Assembly (NCBI RefSeq): GCF_029946505.1
Contig: NZ_JARZHG010000013.1
Location: 1-64,000 of the forward strand
Direction of reading: 5' to 3'
Length of the DNA: 64,000 bases
DNA from: Polyangium sp. y55x31
GTDB lineage: Bacteria; Myxococcota_A; Polyangia; Polyangiales; Polyangiaceae
Made by a program: the position numbers and the translations under genes
Notes under the pieces: generated by a model
What the model saw: the letters and a program-made list of their open reading frames with translations, nothing else
What the model was told of the DNA's origin: nothing
Database searches by the model: none
Shown: positions 34,409-44,247 of the stretch, in pieces
Layout: the number at the start of each line of letters is the position of its first letter
Numbering within the stretch: position 1 is the first letter of the stretch

Positions 34409-36922
34409 TCACTGTTCGAGCGATCGGGCCTGGAACAGCTCGCCGGCGACCTTCTTGAACTGCGCCTGGGTGGGCTTCTTCGTGAAGACCGAAAAACGGA
34501 CCATCTTGCCGCCCGCGAGCGAGGGATCCATCGTCACCGCGCCATTCGCGTCGAGGCGATACGCGCGCTCGGCCAAACCCGTCGAGGGCGCCGACGTGAA
34601 CAGGACGAGGTCGAAGCGGCCGTCCTGGTCCGTGTCGTAATAGGTCCACTCGGCGCCGTCGCGGTGCAGGAACGCGAACTCGGGCTTGAACTTGCCGCCC
34701 GTGATCACCTCCTCGGCCGAGAGTTTGCCCGGGGCGGGGCTGTCCTTGTTCACGTCGACGACGAGCGAGGTCGACGTCATGCCCGCCGAGACGATGACCG
34801 CCTTGTCCCAGCCCGTCTTCGGGCCAAACGCCGTGCTCCACCGCGAGGTGTCGCCGAAGCTGAAATAAATGCCGCCGTGTCGCAGCGGATCCGGGAACGA
34901 GTCGAGCCCGTCGTCCGCGATCGCCGAGGTCGCCGAGGGAATGGCGCGCGTCGCCACGCGGCCGAGGCGCGCCGCGAGCGTGCCATTCTCCAGGAGCCGC
35001 GGGCGCAGCATCTTGCGGCCCACGTGCTCGGGCGCGGGCTCCTTCCGGCCATCCGCGCCGAGCCGATACGCTTCGAGCGCGACGCCCGTGCCGACGCGGC
35101 TCGTGTACGTGAGGAAATCGAATTTGCCGTCGTCGTTTCGATCGTAATAGACCCAGAGCCGCGGGCCCTGCGCGATCATCGTGGCCTCGGCGTCGACGGC
35201 CTGCTTTTCGAGCAGCGCCTGCGCCGCGTCGTTCTTGTGCACCTCGCCGAGCGTGCCCTGATCGACGTCGAACACGAAACCATGGCTGTAGACCGAGCGC
35301 GTGACGAGCGTGTCCGTGCGGCCGTCGCCGTCCATGTCCTCGATCGCGACCTCGCGGCCGCCGCCGAGCAGCGGGCTCGGGAGGTTTTCCGCGAGCTCGC
35401 CGCCACGCGACTCGACCATCGACGCGCCGAGCGTGATCGCCCCGAGCCGCGCGAGCGCATTGCGCTCCGCGCTCTGCACCACGAGATCCGGCTGGATCAT
35501 GGGCCCGCCCGAGCCGAGGGCGTCGTCCTTGCCGAGCTTGCCGTTCTTGCCGATGCGGTAGCCGTGGGTCACGCGGCCCGAGCCGCGTTCGTCGTGAAGA
35601 ACCACGTCGTAACGGCCGTCGTCGTCGGTGTCGTACCAGGCGAAGCTACCGTCACGGGTGGCCAGGAAGATGACCTCCGCGTCGAACCCGCGCTTGCCGT
35701 AGAGCGCGCCGACGTCGGGTTTGCTCGCGCCCTCGCCGATCGTGCTCTGGTCGAGATCGTAAAACCGCGCCATGGCCGCGCGGCCCTCGGTGCGCAGGAC
35801 GTCGTAGCGGCCGTCGAGATCCGCGTCTTCGATCGTCGCCTCCTCGCCGCCGTCGAACCACGGGTCGGGCAGGACGTCCGCAGGCTGAACCGGGATCTCC
35901 GAGAGGAACGAGCGGATCTCGGAGACGTGCACGTGGAAGGTCGCGCGGTTCTCGCTGTTGCCGTAGCCGAAGCTGTTCAGGCCGACGAGCTCGTTTCCAC
36001 GATTGACGAGCGGGCCGCCGCTGTCGCCCGGCCAGTTCGGGCAGGTGGATTGCACGACCATGAGAGGTTTGTCGTGCTCTAACACCTTCTTCAGGCCCTC
36101 GAACATCTCCTGCTTGCGCTTGGGACAGGCGTCGTCGCCCGCGGATTCGCTGCCACTGCACTCGAGCGAGACGAGCTGCGAGAGGTGCGTGGCGAGCTTG
36201 CCGACGGCCGCGACCTCGCCGTCCTTGATGGCCCAGACGAGGCCCGAGCCGGCGTGGCCGAGGCTCGCGACGGGCTCGCCGGGGGCTGGATCCTTGCCGG
36301 CCGGGCGGATGAAGGGCAGGTCCTTGTGGTTGCCTTCGAGCTTGATGATGGCGAGGTCGCGCATCGGATCGGCCTTGTGCACCCAGGCCGTGATCGGTTT
36401 GTTCGTGCGCTCCATGGCGCCCGATTTGTCGAGCTTGCCGAGCTCGACCGATACCTTGATGCGGAAGTCCTCGCGCTCGCCGCTGTCGATGACGTGGTTG
36501 TTCGTGAGGATCCAGCCCGTGGGGCCGACGATCACGCCGGTGCCGAGGCCCGTGGGCGTCCGGATGATCACGGTGGCCGGCGCGACGGCGCGGTAATTCT
36601 CCCGCACATCCCCTTTGCCGCCCTCGGGCAAGGACGCGAGGGCGCTCTTCGTGCTGGCCGCGTCGGGGCTCGGCAGAAGCTCGGCGCGGCGCAGGAGGTC
36701 GAGCATGCTGCGACTCGGCACACGCGCGGTGCTCGGTGCCTGGGCCTTCGAGGCCTCGGGGTTTGCCCTCTTCGCGGCCGGCGCCGGGTCTGTCTTCGCG
36801 CTTCCGGGATCGGGCGGAGGCGCGGGCGGCGCGCCGCCGCAGCCTGCGACGAGGGGCCCGAGGATCGCCGCTGCGACGTACCCCGAGGACCCGCCCAACC
36901 TGCCGAACCATCGCTTGCCCAT
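34409..36922 (-). CDS. trypsin-like serine protease lipoprotein with calcium-loop-like repeats
   Basis: 837 residues; ATG 36922 has the perfect ribosome-binding site GGAGGAGAAC. Lipobox LGPLVAGC (Cys28). An S1-like protease domain carries His143 (LTNNHVIDS), Asp189 (DPMRDLAIIKL) and Ser301 (NWPGDSGGPLV). The remaining ~500 residues hold at least five repeats with Asp-rich loops such as YDTDDDGRYD, EDMDGDGRTD, YDRNDDGKFD and YDTDQDGRFD, resembling EF-hand or VCBS calcium loops. It is upstream of the caspase gene, so the two proteases are probably coexpressed. Confidence 0.93.
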   Translation of the reverse strand: MGKRWFGRLGGSSGYVAAAILGPLVAGCGGAPPAPPPDPGSAKTDPAPAAKRANPEASKAQAPSTARVPSRSMLDLLRRAELLPSPDAASTKSALASLPEGGKGDVRENYRAVAPATVIIRTPTGLGTGVIVGPTGWILTNNHVIDSGEREDFRIKVSVELGKLDKSGAMERTNKPITAWVHKADPMRDLAIIKLEGNHKDLPFIRPAGKDPAPGEPVASLGHAGSGLVWAIKDGEVAAVGKLATHLSQLVSLECSGSESAGDDACPKRKQEMFEGLKKVLEHDKPLMVVQSTCPNWPGDSGGPLVNRGNELVGLNSFGYGNSENRATFHVHVSEIRSFLSEIPVQPADVLPDPWFDGGEEATIEDADLDGRYDVLRTEGRAAMARFYDLDQSTIGEGASKPDVGALYGKRGFDAEVIFLATRDGSFAWYDTDDDGRYDVVLHDERGSGRVTHGYRIGKNGKLGKDDALGSGGPMIQPDLVVQSAERNALARLGAITLGASMVESRGGELAENLPSPLLGGGREVAIEDMDGDGRTDTLVTRSVYSHGFVFDVDQGTLGEVHKNDAAQALLEKQAVDAEATMIAQGPRLWVYYDRNDDGKFDFLTYTSRVGTGVALEAYRLGADGRKEPAPEHVGRKMLRPRLLENGTLAARLGRVATRAIPSATSAIADDGLDSFPDPLRHGGIYFSFGDTSRWSTAFGPKTGWDKAVIVSAGMTSTSLVVDVNKDSPAPGKLSAEEVITGGKFKPEFAFLHRDGAEWTYYDTDQDGRFDLVLFTSAPSTGLAERAYRLDANGAVTMDPSLAGGKMVRFSVFTKKPTQAQFKKVAGELFQARSLEQ

Positions 36923-37165
36923 GTTCTCCTCCGAGCGCGCTACCGCTCCTTGCACCCATACCAAATTCGGGGCGGTTCAGAAACCCCCGGCTGCGAACGG
37001 CACTTCGCGCGGTCTGGGTGGACGACGAAGGCCGCGGGATCTTCATGGCGGTGTTGCAGGACGCCGGTGATCGGCGGCCGGCGCGGGTCGTTGTCGCGAG
37101 GCGCGTGGCTTCGAGCCTTGCATCCAGAGGCGTGCTGCCCGATGCTTGGAGCTCGGAGGAATAAC

Positions 37166-38503
37166 ATGCGCACGAAACGAACCATCTTCCTTTGCGCGTT
37201 CGCTGCTTTCTCTCTCGGCGGCGCGGCGCTCGGCGTGGGCTGCTCCGGCGACAACTCGTCCGCCTCGGGTTCGGCCAACACGGGGGGCAACTCGTCCGGC
37301 ACGTCGCAGGGGGGCGGCGGCAATGGGCAGGGCGGGAGCGGAAATGGCGGCGAGGGCGGCGACATCACGTTCTTCGATGCCGGGCCCGGCGACGGCGGGC
37401 TCACCGAGGACAGCGCCTGCGTGAGCCAGAGCTCGGAGGCCACGCTCGTCAAAAAGCCGGTCGACATCATCATCGTGATCGACAACTCCGGCAGCATGAG
37501 CGAGGAGATCATCGGGGTTCAGAACAACATCAACCAGAACTTCGCCCAGATCATCGAAAACAGCGGCCTCGATTACCGCGTGATCATGATCTCGACGCAC
37601 GGCAGCGCGTCGAACGGACAGTCGGTGTGCATCGAGGCGCCGCTCTCCGGCATCCCCGCGGGCGGCTGCATGCCGCCGCCGGCGAAACCGGTGAACAATC
37701 CCGGCAAGTTCTACCATTACAGCACCGAGATCGGCAGCCACAACTCGCTCTGCAAGATCCTCCAGACGTTCAACGTGGCGGACCCGAACGGCGGCGCCCC
37801 GACGGGCTGGCAGGAATGGCTGCGGCCCGATTCGTTCAAGACCTTCATCGAGCTGACGGACGACGGCGTGGGCGCGTGCACGGTCGGCAACGTGTCATTC
37901 GACGACAACGACAACGTCAACGACGGCACCACGTCCGCGGCCAAGTTCGATACGGCCCTGCTCGCGCTGTCGCCGGATAATTTCGGCACGGCCGAGGCGC
38001 GCAATTATCGCTTCTACAGCATCGTGGCGATGAAATACAACGACCCGGCCACGAAGCCCTGGGAGCCGTCCGATCCGGTCACGACCGGCACGTGCCCGAC
38101 CGCGTCGGGCCCCGGGACCGGCTATCAGGCGCTCAGCAACCTCACGGGCGGCCTCAAGTTCCCGCTCTGCGACACGACCTCGTACGACGTCGTGTTCAAG
38201 GCCATCGCGGACGGCGTCGTCGCCGGCGCGCAGGTCGCCTGCGAGTTCGGGATTCCCGATCCGCCCGAGGGCACGACCGTCGATCTGAACAGCGTGGTCG
38301 TCGATTACAAGCCGGGCGACATGTCCCCGAACAAACAATTCAAGCAGGTCGCGGACGCCGCGGCGTGCGCGGCGGAGTCGTTCTACATCGACAAGAACGC
38401 GAACCAGATCATCCTCTGCCCGGATACCTGCGGGGTGGTGAAGAACGACGCCGCGGCCAAGATCGCAGTGCTCTTCGCGTGCGATCCGGGCGGCGCCAAC
38501 TGA
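37166..38503 (+). CDS. vWA-domain lipoprotein
   Basis: 445 residues; ATG 37166 follows GGAGGAATAAC. Signal with lipobox GVGC, a Gly/Ser/Asn-rich linker to about residue 80, and then a vWA domain beginning VDIIIVIDNSGSMSEE with the MIDAS DxSGS. Later parts hold spaced cysteines and Asp/Asn-rich loops. It is a candidate metal-dependent protein-binding surface lipoprotein. First gene of a two-gene operon (4-bp gap to the next gene), divergent from the trypsin-like gene. Confidence 0.9.
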   Translation: MRTKRTIFLCAFAAFSLGGAALGVGCSGDNSSASGSANTGGNSSGTSQGGGGNGQGGSGNGGEGGDITFFDAGPGDGGLTEDSACVSQSSEATLVKKPVDIIIVIDNSGSMSEEIIGVQNNINQNFAQIIENSGLDYRVIMISTHGSASNGQSVCIEAPLSGIPAGGCMPPPAKPVNNPGKFYHYSTEIGSHNSLCKILQTFNVADPNGGAPTGWQEWLRPDSFKTFIELTDDGVGACTVGNVSFDDNDNVNDGTTSAAKFDTALLALSPDNFGTAEARNYRFYSIVAMKYNDPATKPWEPSDPVTTGTCPTASGPGTGYQALSNLTGGLKFPLCDTTSYDVVFKAIADGVVAGAQVACEFGIPDPPEGTTVDLNSVVVDYKPGDMSPNKQFKQVADAAACAAESFYIDKNANQIILCPDTCGVVKNDAAAKIAVLFACDPGGAN

Positions 38504-38507
38504 GCGG

Positions 38508-39533
38508 ATGAAAAGGAACATGCTCCATCGAAAGACGATCCTCTTGGCTTCGGTCGTCGCCGGGTTTGTCCTGGCGTGTGGACCCGAGGACAATCAAAAC
38601 AATACGGGCGGCGCAGGCGGCACGGGCGGCGCGGGCGGCGCCGGCGGCTCCGGCGGGACGATCGACCCGGCCGGGCCGAAGGACCCGGACGCCGCGCTGA
38701 AGGCGGCGATCTTCATCGGGAGCTGCCTGCCGGACGACGGCATTCGGCGGTACCTGGATCGGTTCTACACGCGGCCAGGCGGACAGTCGGACGCTCCCGA
38801 CCTCGGGCAGTTCACGAAATGCTTCGAGGACAAGGCGAACGGCTGCCAGGCCGTCGAGGAGTGCCTCGGGGCGAAGGCGGACCTCTCGGGCCCCTGCATG
38901 ACCCAGTGCATGGGCAACGTGATCGTGGGTTGCGACGATCAGCTCAAATTCTACCAGGATTGCAGCAAGCTCGGGCTCGTCTGCTCCGAGACCGAGCGCG
39001 ATTGCGTCGATCCAGACGCGCCGGAGGCTCCGACCTGCGATTCGGCCACGTTCGTGGACGTCTGCAAGGAGGGAGCCCCCACCATTTGCGTCGACAAGGA
39101 GGCCAGCGGCCCGGTCTGCGCCGATTTCGGGCTCGCCTGCAAGGAAGCGCCGTTCGGCGGCGTGGCCTGCCTCGGGACGGGCGCGACGTGCCAGGCGACC
39201 GTGGTGAGCCCCCTCGACATACGCTACGACGAGGCCATTGCCTGCGAAGGCGCGGCCGCCCTGCGCGTCTGCGTGAACGGGGGCGAGCACCAGGTCGAGT
39301 GCAATACGCTCGGGACGGGTTTTTCTTGTCAAACCATCGGCGCGTCGAGCTTCTGCGGGCTCTCGAACGCGTGCAGCCCGACGAACGACGTGACGTGCGA
39401 CGGAGACTCGGTCGTGGTCTGCAATGCGGGCCGGATCGACAAGATCGACTGCAAGTCGCTCGGATTCACGGGCTGCAACCCGAGCTACGGCGTCTGCAGC
39501 CCGAGCATCTACGACATGGCCCCGTCGCCCTGA
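38508..39533 (+). CDS. cysteine-rich lipoprotein, second gene of the vWA operon
   Basis: 341 residues from ATG 38508 (ATG 38520 possible). Signal with lipobox FVLAC, a GGAGGTGGAGG linker, and about 280 residues with some 28 cysteines in recurring CxxxxxxxC patterns (CKEGAPTICVDKEASGPVCADFGLACKEA, CNAGRIDKIDCKSLG). Repeats of this kind are common in Polyangiales lipoproteins and have no assigned function. Its stop is directly abutted by that of the convergent GMC oxidoreductase (TGATCA). Confidence 0.83.
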   Translation: MKRNMLHRKTILLASVVAGFVLACGPEDNQNNTGGAGGTGGAGGAGGSGGTIDPAGPKDPDAALKAAIFIGSCLPDDGIRRYLDRFYTRPGGQSDAPDLGQFTKCFEDKANGCQAVEECLGAKADLSGPCMTQCMGNVIVGCDDQLKFYQDCSKLGLVCSETERDCVDPDAPEAPTCDSATFVDVCKEGAPTICVDKEASGPVCADFGLACKEAPFGGVACLGTGATCQATVVSPLDIRYDEAIACEGAAALRVCVNGGEHQVECNTLGTGFSCQTIGASSFCGLSNACSPTNDVTCDGDSVVVCNAGRIDKIDCKSLGFTGCNPSYGVCSPSIYDMAPSP

Positions 39534-41054
39534 TCAGAGCCCCCCGTCCCGTAGCCACTCCCCGAATCGCTCGCCAATCATCAATGCCGTGACGTTCGTG
39601 TTCGTACTGACGATCGTCGGCATGATGCTCGCGTCCGCCACGATGAGGCCCGAGACGCCGCGCACGCGGCCGCGTCCGTCGACGGCCGCCTCGGGATCCC
39701 CCTCCGGCCCCATGGGGACGGTGCCGGAGGGGTGATACCCGGAGCCGGAGCTCCATTCGATCCAGCGCGAGATTTCGGCTCGATTGCGGAGGACGCGGTC
39801 GTTCGGCCAGAAAGGGACGACGAGGTCGCGCAGGGGTTTCGTGCGCGCGACCTGGCCGGCGAGCTCCATGGCCTCGACGGACGCGGCGCGGTCGTCGGGG
39901 TGGAGAATGGTGTCGAGCTCGATGAGCGGTTTGGCCGAAGGATCGGCGCTCGTCCAGGTGATGCGGCCGTGGCCGCGGGGTTTGCCGACGCAGCAAGAGA
40001 TGCCGACGAGCGGCATGTAATTGCCGGGCCAGGCGAAAAACGAGAACGGCTGGAGCTGCATGTCGCTCGGGAAGGGGCTGCCCTCGGAGGTGTAACGCAG
40101 CACCGTTTGAATGAGTGGATGCTGGATGCTGGCGAATCCATAGTCCCGCGGGACGAAGATCGCGAGGGAGCCCGGGTGATCGAGGAGGCGCGCGCCCACG
40201 GCCGGAAGGTCGGAGACGACGTCCACGCCGAGCCGTTCGAGCAAGTGGCGCGGGCCGATCCCCGAACGAATGAGGATCCCCGGCGTGGCGATCGCCCCGG
40301 CCGAGAGGATGACCCGGTTCGTCGCGAGGACTTCGATGGTGCCGTCGGTCTCGACCTCGAGGCCCGTGACCTTGCCATTGTGGAAGAGGACGCGGCGGAC
40401 GCTGGTTCGCGGTCGGATATGAAGGTTTTCCCGGCGGCGGACGGCGTCGCTGAGATAACAACGCGCGGCGCTCATGCGGACGCCGCCGATTTTGTTCATG
40501 GGCTGGGGGCCGACGCCGAACGGGTCGGGGTCGTTTTGATCGGGGCAGGCCGGAAAGCCGAGGGCGCGGCAGGCTTCCATGAACGCGACCTGGAAGGGCG
40601 TGAGCTCCTCGGGCGGGTGGCGCCGGATCGGAATGGGGCCGCCGCGGCCGTGCCAGCGATTCTGGACGTCCTGATCGTCTTCGAGGCGCTTGAGCGCGGG
40701 CAGGCACGCGTCGAAGCTCCACTCGGGCAGGCCGAGCGCGGCCCATTCGTCGTAATCGTAGGGCTGGCCGCGGAGCGCGATGCAGGTGTTCACCGCGGAG
40801 GAGCCGCCGACGACCTTGCCGCGCGGGTACATGAACGGCTTGTGCCCGGGCATGGGCAGATAGGAAAAACCCCAGTCGTGGTCGGTCATCGAGTTGCGGG
40901 TGCCGTCCACGAGATCCGAGGGGAGCGTCTTCTCCGGGGGATAGTCGGGCCCGGCCTCGACGAGCAGCACCTCGCGATCCGCGCGTTCGGTCGCGCGGGC
41001 CGCGATCACCGCGCCGGACGAGCCGGCGCCCACCACGATGGTCTCCGCTTGCAT
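39534..41054 (-). CDS. GMC-family oxidoreductase (choline dehydrogenase-like)
   Basis: 506 residues from ATG 41054. N-terminal FAD-binding motif TIVVGAGSSGAVIAARATE, GMC signature 1 (PRGKVVGGSSAVNTCIALRG), signature 2-like GAIATPGILIRSGIG, and the C-terminal active-site region SGSGYHPSGTVPMG with the catalytic His, then GLIVADASIMPTIVSTNTN. It oxidises an alcohol, substrate unknown; similarity is to choline/glucose-methanol-choline enzymes. No Shine-Dalgarno; TACGCT lies 7 nt before the ATG. Confidence 0.93.
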   Translation of the reverse strand: MQAETIVVGAGSSGAVIAARATERADREVLLVEAGPDYPPEKTLPSDLVDGTRNSMTDHDWGFSYLPMPGHKPFMYPRGKVVGGSSAVNTCIALRGQPYDYDEWAALGLPEWSFDACLPALKRLEDDQDVQNRWHGRGGPIPIRRHPPEELTPFQVAFMEACRALGFPACPDQNDPDPFGVGPQPMNKIGGVRMSAARCYLSDAVRRRENLHIRPRTSVRRVLFHNGKVTGLEVETDGTIEVLATNRVILSAGAIATPGILIRSGIGPRHLLERLGVDVVSDLPAVGARLLDHPGSLAIFVPRDYGFASIQHPLIQTVLRYTSEGSPFPSDMQLQPFSFFAWPGNYMPLVGISCCVGKPRGHGRITWTSADPSAKPLIELDTILHPDDRAASVEAMELAGQVARTKPLRDLVVPFWPNDRVLRNRAEISRWIEWSSGSGYHPSGTVPMGPEGDPEAAVDGRGRVRGVSGLIVADASIMPTIVSTNTNVTALMIGERFGEWLRDGGL

Positions 41055-41125
41055 GGGCCCGAGCGTACCATTTTTCGGCGGCGGTTCACGTCGCCCCGGA
41101 CGTTCGGGTTCCATGGCAAACCGTT

Positions 41126-44100
41126 TTACAGGAAGACCCGCTTCACCTCGGCCGCGAGGGGCCGACTCGCCCAGTCCGAAGGCAAGTGCCCGAGGGCTGC
41201 GTGGATCTTGCCGGCGGCGCCCTTTCGATCGGCGAGCGAGATGCCCGCGAGGGCCGCGGCGATCGGGGCCGGGAGGCCTTCGGGCGCAGGATCGCCGTGG
41301 GGCATCGTGAGGAGCGCGAGGGCGAAGAGGGCGAGAGGTTTGTCCTCGGCGGACAATGCAGCGAGCTTGCCGCGCAGGGTGACCGTGGTGCGGCGGAGCT
41401 CGGCGCGGAAGAGGCCTTCGCGGGCGGTGTGGCCGCGGCCGACGAGGGCCGCGACGGCGGCGAGCGTGGCGCCGAGGTCGCCGTCGAAGAGGCCATCGGC
41501 CTTTTGATGAAGGAGGAGCGCGCGGAGGCCGCCGTCGTCGTCCGAGAGGCGCACGGCCGCGGGCGGCGCGGCGGGGACCCTTTCGGCGGCCGGGGCAGGG
41601 GCCCGCTGCGGCGAGGGGGGCGCGATGACCTGGGCCATGCGGGTGCGCTCGTCGAAATCATTTCCGCCGTCGAGCGGGGGCAATTTGCTGGCTTTTGGAG
41701 GAGGCGCGGGGGCCATGGGCGCGGACGGCACGCGCATGGCAGGGGGTGGCGGGCCAAACCCGCCGGGCGGCGCGCCCATGGCGGGCGGCGGCGGCGGACC
41801 AAAGGCCTGAGGCGCCCCGGGCGGCGGGCCTCCAGGCGGCGGACCACCGGGCGCCGCGGAGCCCGGCATCGGCGCCGACAAACGCAAGGAATAGGCTACG
41901 GGTTTGGCAGGCGGCGGCCCGAATCCGCCCTTGGTCGCCGGAGCGTTGCCGATGGAAGCAGTGCCTTGCGCGATGTTGTTCGGCATGGGCAGGGCGACCG
42001 GGACCTTTCCTTCGATCGTCACGTTGCGATCCTCCGGATTCACGCCGACGAGCGCGACCTTGCGGTTCACCAGGCCAAACGTGGTGCCGAGGCCTTCGAG
42101 CGTGTCGTCGTCGTCCGGATCGAATCGATACGTGAGCCGCTTGTTGCGGAGCAGCGCCCAGAGCGTGGCCGCGCCCTCGGCGCGCGCATCCGCGGGCAGG
42201 GCGAGCTCCAGGGCGACGCGCTCCTCCTCGCCGTCCGCGCGTTGGCCGAGGAGCACGAGGCGATCACCCGGCTCGATCTTGCCGCGGAATGCGAAAAGAA
42301 CCGGCTCGGCGGCGAAGAGGTCGATGGGGGTCGGGGGTTCGAGCATTTTCGGGCTCTTGCGTTCGCCGTCGCGCTCGACGAGCACCCGAATGCCCGTCCA
42401 GAGCGGCGCGGTGATCGCATTCTTGAGCCGCACGAGCGCGCGTTCGAGGTCCTCGTTCGTCGCGACGGGCATGTACGTGCCGCCGCCGAGCTGCGCGAGC
42501 TCGGCGAGCATCGAATGCTGGACGGAGTCGCCGATGCCGAGCACGTGCAGGCGCGTGTCGATGAGTTTGTCCTTCGCGGTCTTGAGCACGTTCGCCGCGT
42601 TCGCGACGTCGCCGTCGGTCATGAAGACGACGATCTGCAGCCGGTACGTCTGATCGGGCGGCGTGGGGTTCGTCGAGGCAACCGCGACGTCGGTGCCGAG
42701 CCGCGCCGAGAGCGCCGCGCGGATGGCCATGGAAGCCTGGGTGCCGCCGCGCGCCGTGATGCGACCGATGAAATCGTCGGCGGCTTGCAGGTGCTCGTCG
42801 TCGAAGGGGACGGGCGAGACCGCGAGCGCTTCGAGTTTGTCGTCGAACGCGATCACGTTGAAGCGATCCTCGGGCCCGAGCGAGCGCAAGGCGCCGCGTA
42901 CGGCGCGGATGGCCGATTGCATGGGCGCGCCGCCCATCGAGCCGGAGCGATCGACGAGGAAGGTGACCGAGCGCGGAATGACGGGGCCCTCGTCCGCGAA
43001 CGCCGGCGGGACGATGCCGACCACGGTCGACGGGCCATTCCGATCGGGGCCGTCGGTCGCGTCGTGGCGGATCCACACGGCGGGCTTTGCGCCGCGCGGC
43101 CGATCGAGGATCTCGATCTGCAAATCGCGGTCGAGCGGGGCGTCGTGCACCTCGATCGTCCGCGCGCGCGGGCCGGCCTGCGAGATGCGCGTGGAGTGTG
43201 AGGTGCAGCGAAGGTCGCCGGGTTTGGCCGGGTCATCCTCGATCCGGACCTCGACGCTGGCCCGCGCCGCGAGCGTCGTCGGCCGGGGACGATCGAGCGC
43301 CGCGATCTCGGTCTCCGTGAGGTTCGCCGTTTCTTCGACGTACCGCGGCATGTACGTGAGCGGGACGATGAGGCGGTGGCCGTCGGCGATCGGCAAGAGC
43401 ATCTGATCGACGGTGAGCGTGACCTCGACGTCCTCGCCGGGCTCGATCGGCGCGATTCGCAATCGCGCGAGGTCCTCGCCCTCGGATTCGCCGATCGCGG
43501 CCGATTGCCCGGCCTCCACGGCGCGCTCGTACTCGGCGCGCGCTCGCCCCCGCACCCGGATTTTCCCCTCGATCGTGCGGCTGCCGAGCTTGACGACGAG
43601 CTCGCGCAGCGCGGCCATGGGCGGGAGCGGAAAGACGAGGTCGCCCTCCAGCGTGCGGCCGAGATCGTTGTGGAAGGTGACGACGAGGCGGGCCCGCGAG
43701 AGGAGGCCATCGACGTGGACGTGGGCGCGGACGCCTCGCACGGAGAGGTAATCGCCCTCTTTCGCGTCGGAGATCCGCACGCCGCTATCGTTCGGGGCGG
43801 GCTTTTTCGGCAGCTTTCGTCGTTTTTGCGGCTTGCCCCAGGGCACGCTGCGGGGCTCGGACCATACGCCGGGAGGGGCCTCGATGCGCATGTACGTTCC
43901 GTCGATCTCGATCACGTCGCCGGGCGCGAGGTCGAGCGGGCCCGGGATCTGTTCCCCATTGACGAACGTGCCATTCGACGAGCCGAGATCCTCGATGCGG
44001 ATCCGGCCGCCGTCGCATTCGATCCGGGCATGCCGTCGCGAGGTGCCGCCCGACCCGATGAGGACGTCGCATGGCTGCCCTCGGCCGAGCAGGATGCTCG

Positions 44101-44161
44101 GCTTGTCGAACGTGTCACGCGTCTCTTTCCCCCTCGTCCCCTCGACGACCACCGTGAACAT
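41126..44161 (-). CDS. FHA-VIT-vWA multidomain protein
   Basis: 1011 residues. FHA domain (about 1-110; LLGRGQPCDVLIGSGGTSRRHARI, SSNGTFVNGEQI), a VIT domain (about 130-260; RARLVVTFHNDLGRTLEGDLVFPLP), a vWA domain from about residue 395 (VTFLVDRSGSMGG, MIDAS DxSGS) and a long Pro/Gly-rich linker before a helical C-terminus. VIT-vWA is the inter-alpha-trypsin-inhibitor architecture; the FHA domain suggests recognition of a phosphothreonine partner, probably from one of the nearby kinases. No signal peptide is visible, so it is probably cytoplasmic. Confidence 0.93.
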   Translation of the reverse strand: MFTVVVEGTRGKETRDTFDKPSILLGRGQPCDVLIGSGGTSRRHARIECDGGRIRIEDLGSSNGTFVNGEQIPGPLDLAPGDVIEIDGTYMRIEAPPGVWSEPRSVPWGKPQKRRKLPKKPAPNDSGVRISDAKEGDYLSVRGVRAHVHVDGLLSRARLVVTFHNDLGRTLEGDLVFPLPPMAALRELVVKLGSRTIEGKIRVRGRARAEYERAVEAGQSAAIGESEGEDLARLRIAPIEPGEDVEVTLTVDQMLLPIADGHRLIVPLTYMPRYVEETANLTETEIAALDRPRPTTLAARASVEVRIEDDPAKPGDLRCTSHSTRISQAGPRARTIEVHDAPLDRDLQIEILDRPRGAKPAVWIRHDATDGPDRNGPSTVVGIVPPAFADEGPVIPRSVTFLVDRSGSMGGAPMQSAIRAVRGALRSLGPEDRFNVIAFDDKLEALAVSPVPFDDEHLQAADDFIGRITARGGTQASMAIRAALSARLGTDVAVASTNPTPPDQTYRLQIVVFMTDGDVANAANVLKTAKDKLIDTRLHVLGIGDSVQHSMLAELAQLGGGTYMPVATNEDLERALVRLKNAITAPLWTGIRVLVERDGERKSPKMLEPPTPIDLFAAEPVLFAFRGKIEPGDRLVLLGQRADGEEERVALELALPADARAEGAATLWALLRNKRLTYRFDPDDDDTLEGLGTTFGLVNRKVALVGVNPEDRNVTIEGKVPVALPMPNNIAQGTASIGNAPATKGGFGPPPAKPVAYSLRLSAPMPGSAAPGGPPPGGPPPGAPQAFGPPPPPAMGAPPGGFGPPPPAMRVPSAPMAPAPPPKASKLPPLDGGNDFDERTRMAQVIAPPSPQRAPAPAAERVPAAPPAAVRLSDDDGGLRALLLHQKADGLFDGDLGATLAAVAALVGRGHTAREGLFRAELRRTTVTLRGKLAALSAEDKPLALFALALLTMPHGDPAPEGLPAPIAAALAGISLADRKGAAGKIHAALGHLPSDWASRPLAAEVKRVFL

Positions 44162-44200
44162 GCCCGCCTCCTCACAGACGCATTTCAGGATCGGTCCCCG

Positions 44201-44217
44201 GCGTCAAGGGTTGACGC
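44201..44217. promoter_or_regulatory. 7-3-7 inverted repeat between divergent genes
   Basis: GCGTCAA-GGG-TTGACGC at 44201-44217. The right arm supplies TTGACG as -35 of the LRR gene; the left arm gives the same hexamer on the minus strand toward the FHA-VIT-vWA gene. Could be paired -35 elements or an operator. Confidence 0.5.
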
Positions 44218-44240
44218 GCAGAGCTTTGGCTTCCTAGCAT
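44211..44240 (+). promoter_or_regulatory. candidate promoter giving a leaderless LRR transcript
   Basis: TTGACG 44211-44216, 18-bp spacer, TAGCAT 44235-44240, then 7 nt to ATG 44248. No Shine-Dalgarno precedes either possible ATG. Confidence 0.45.
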
Positions 44241-44247
44241 GCCCGCA

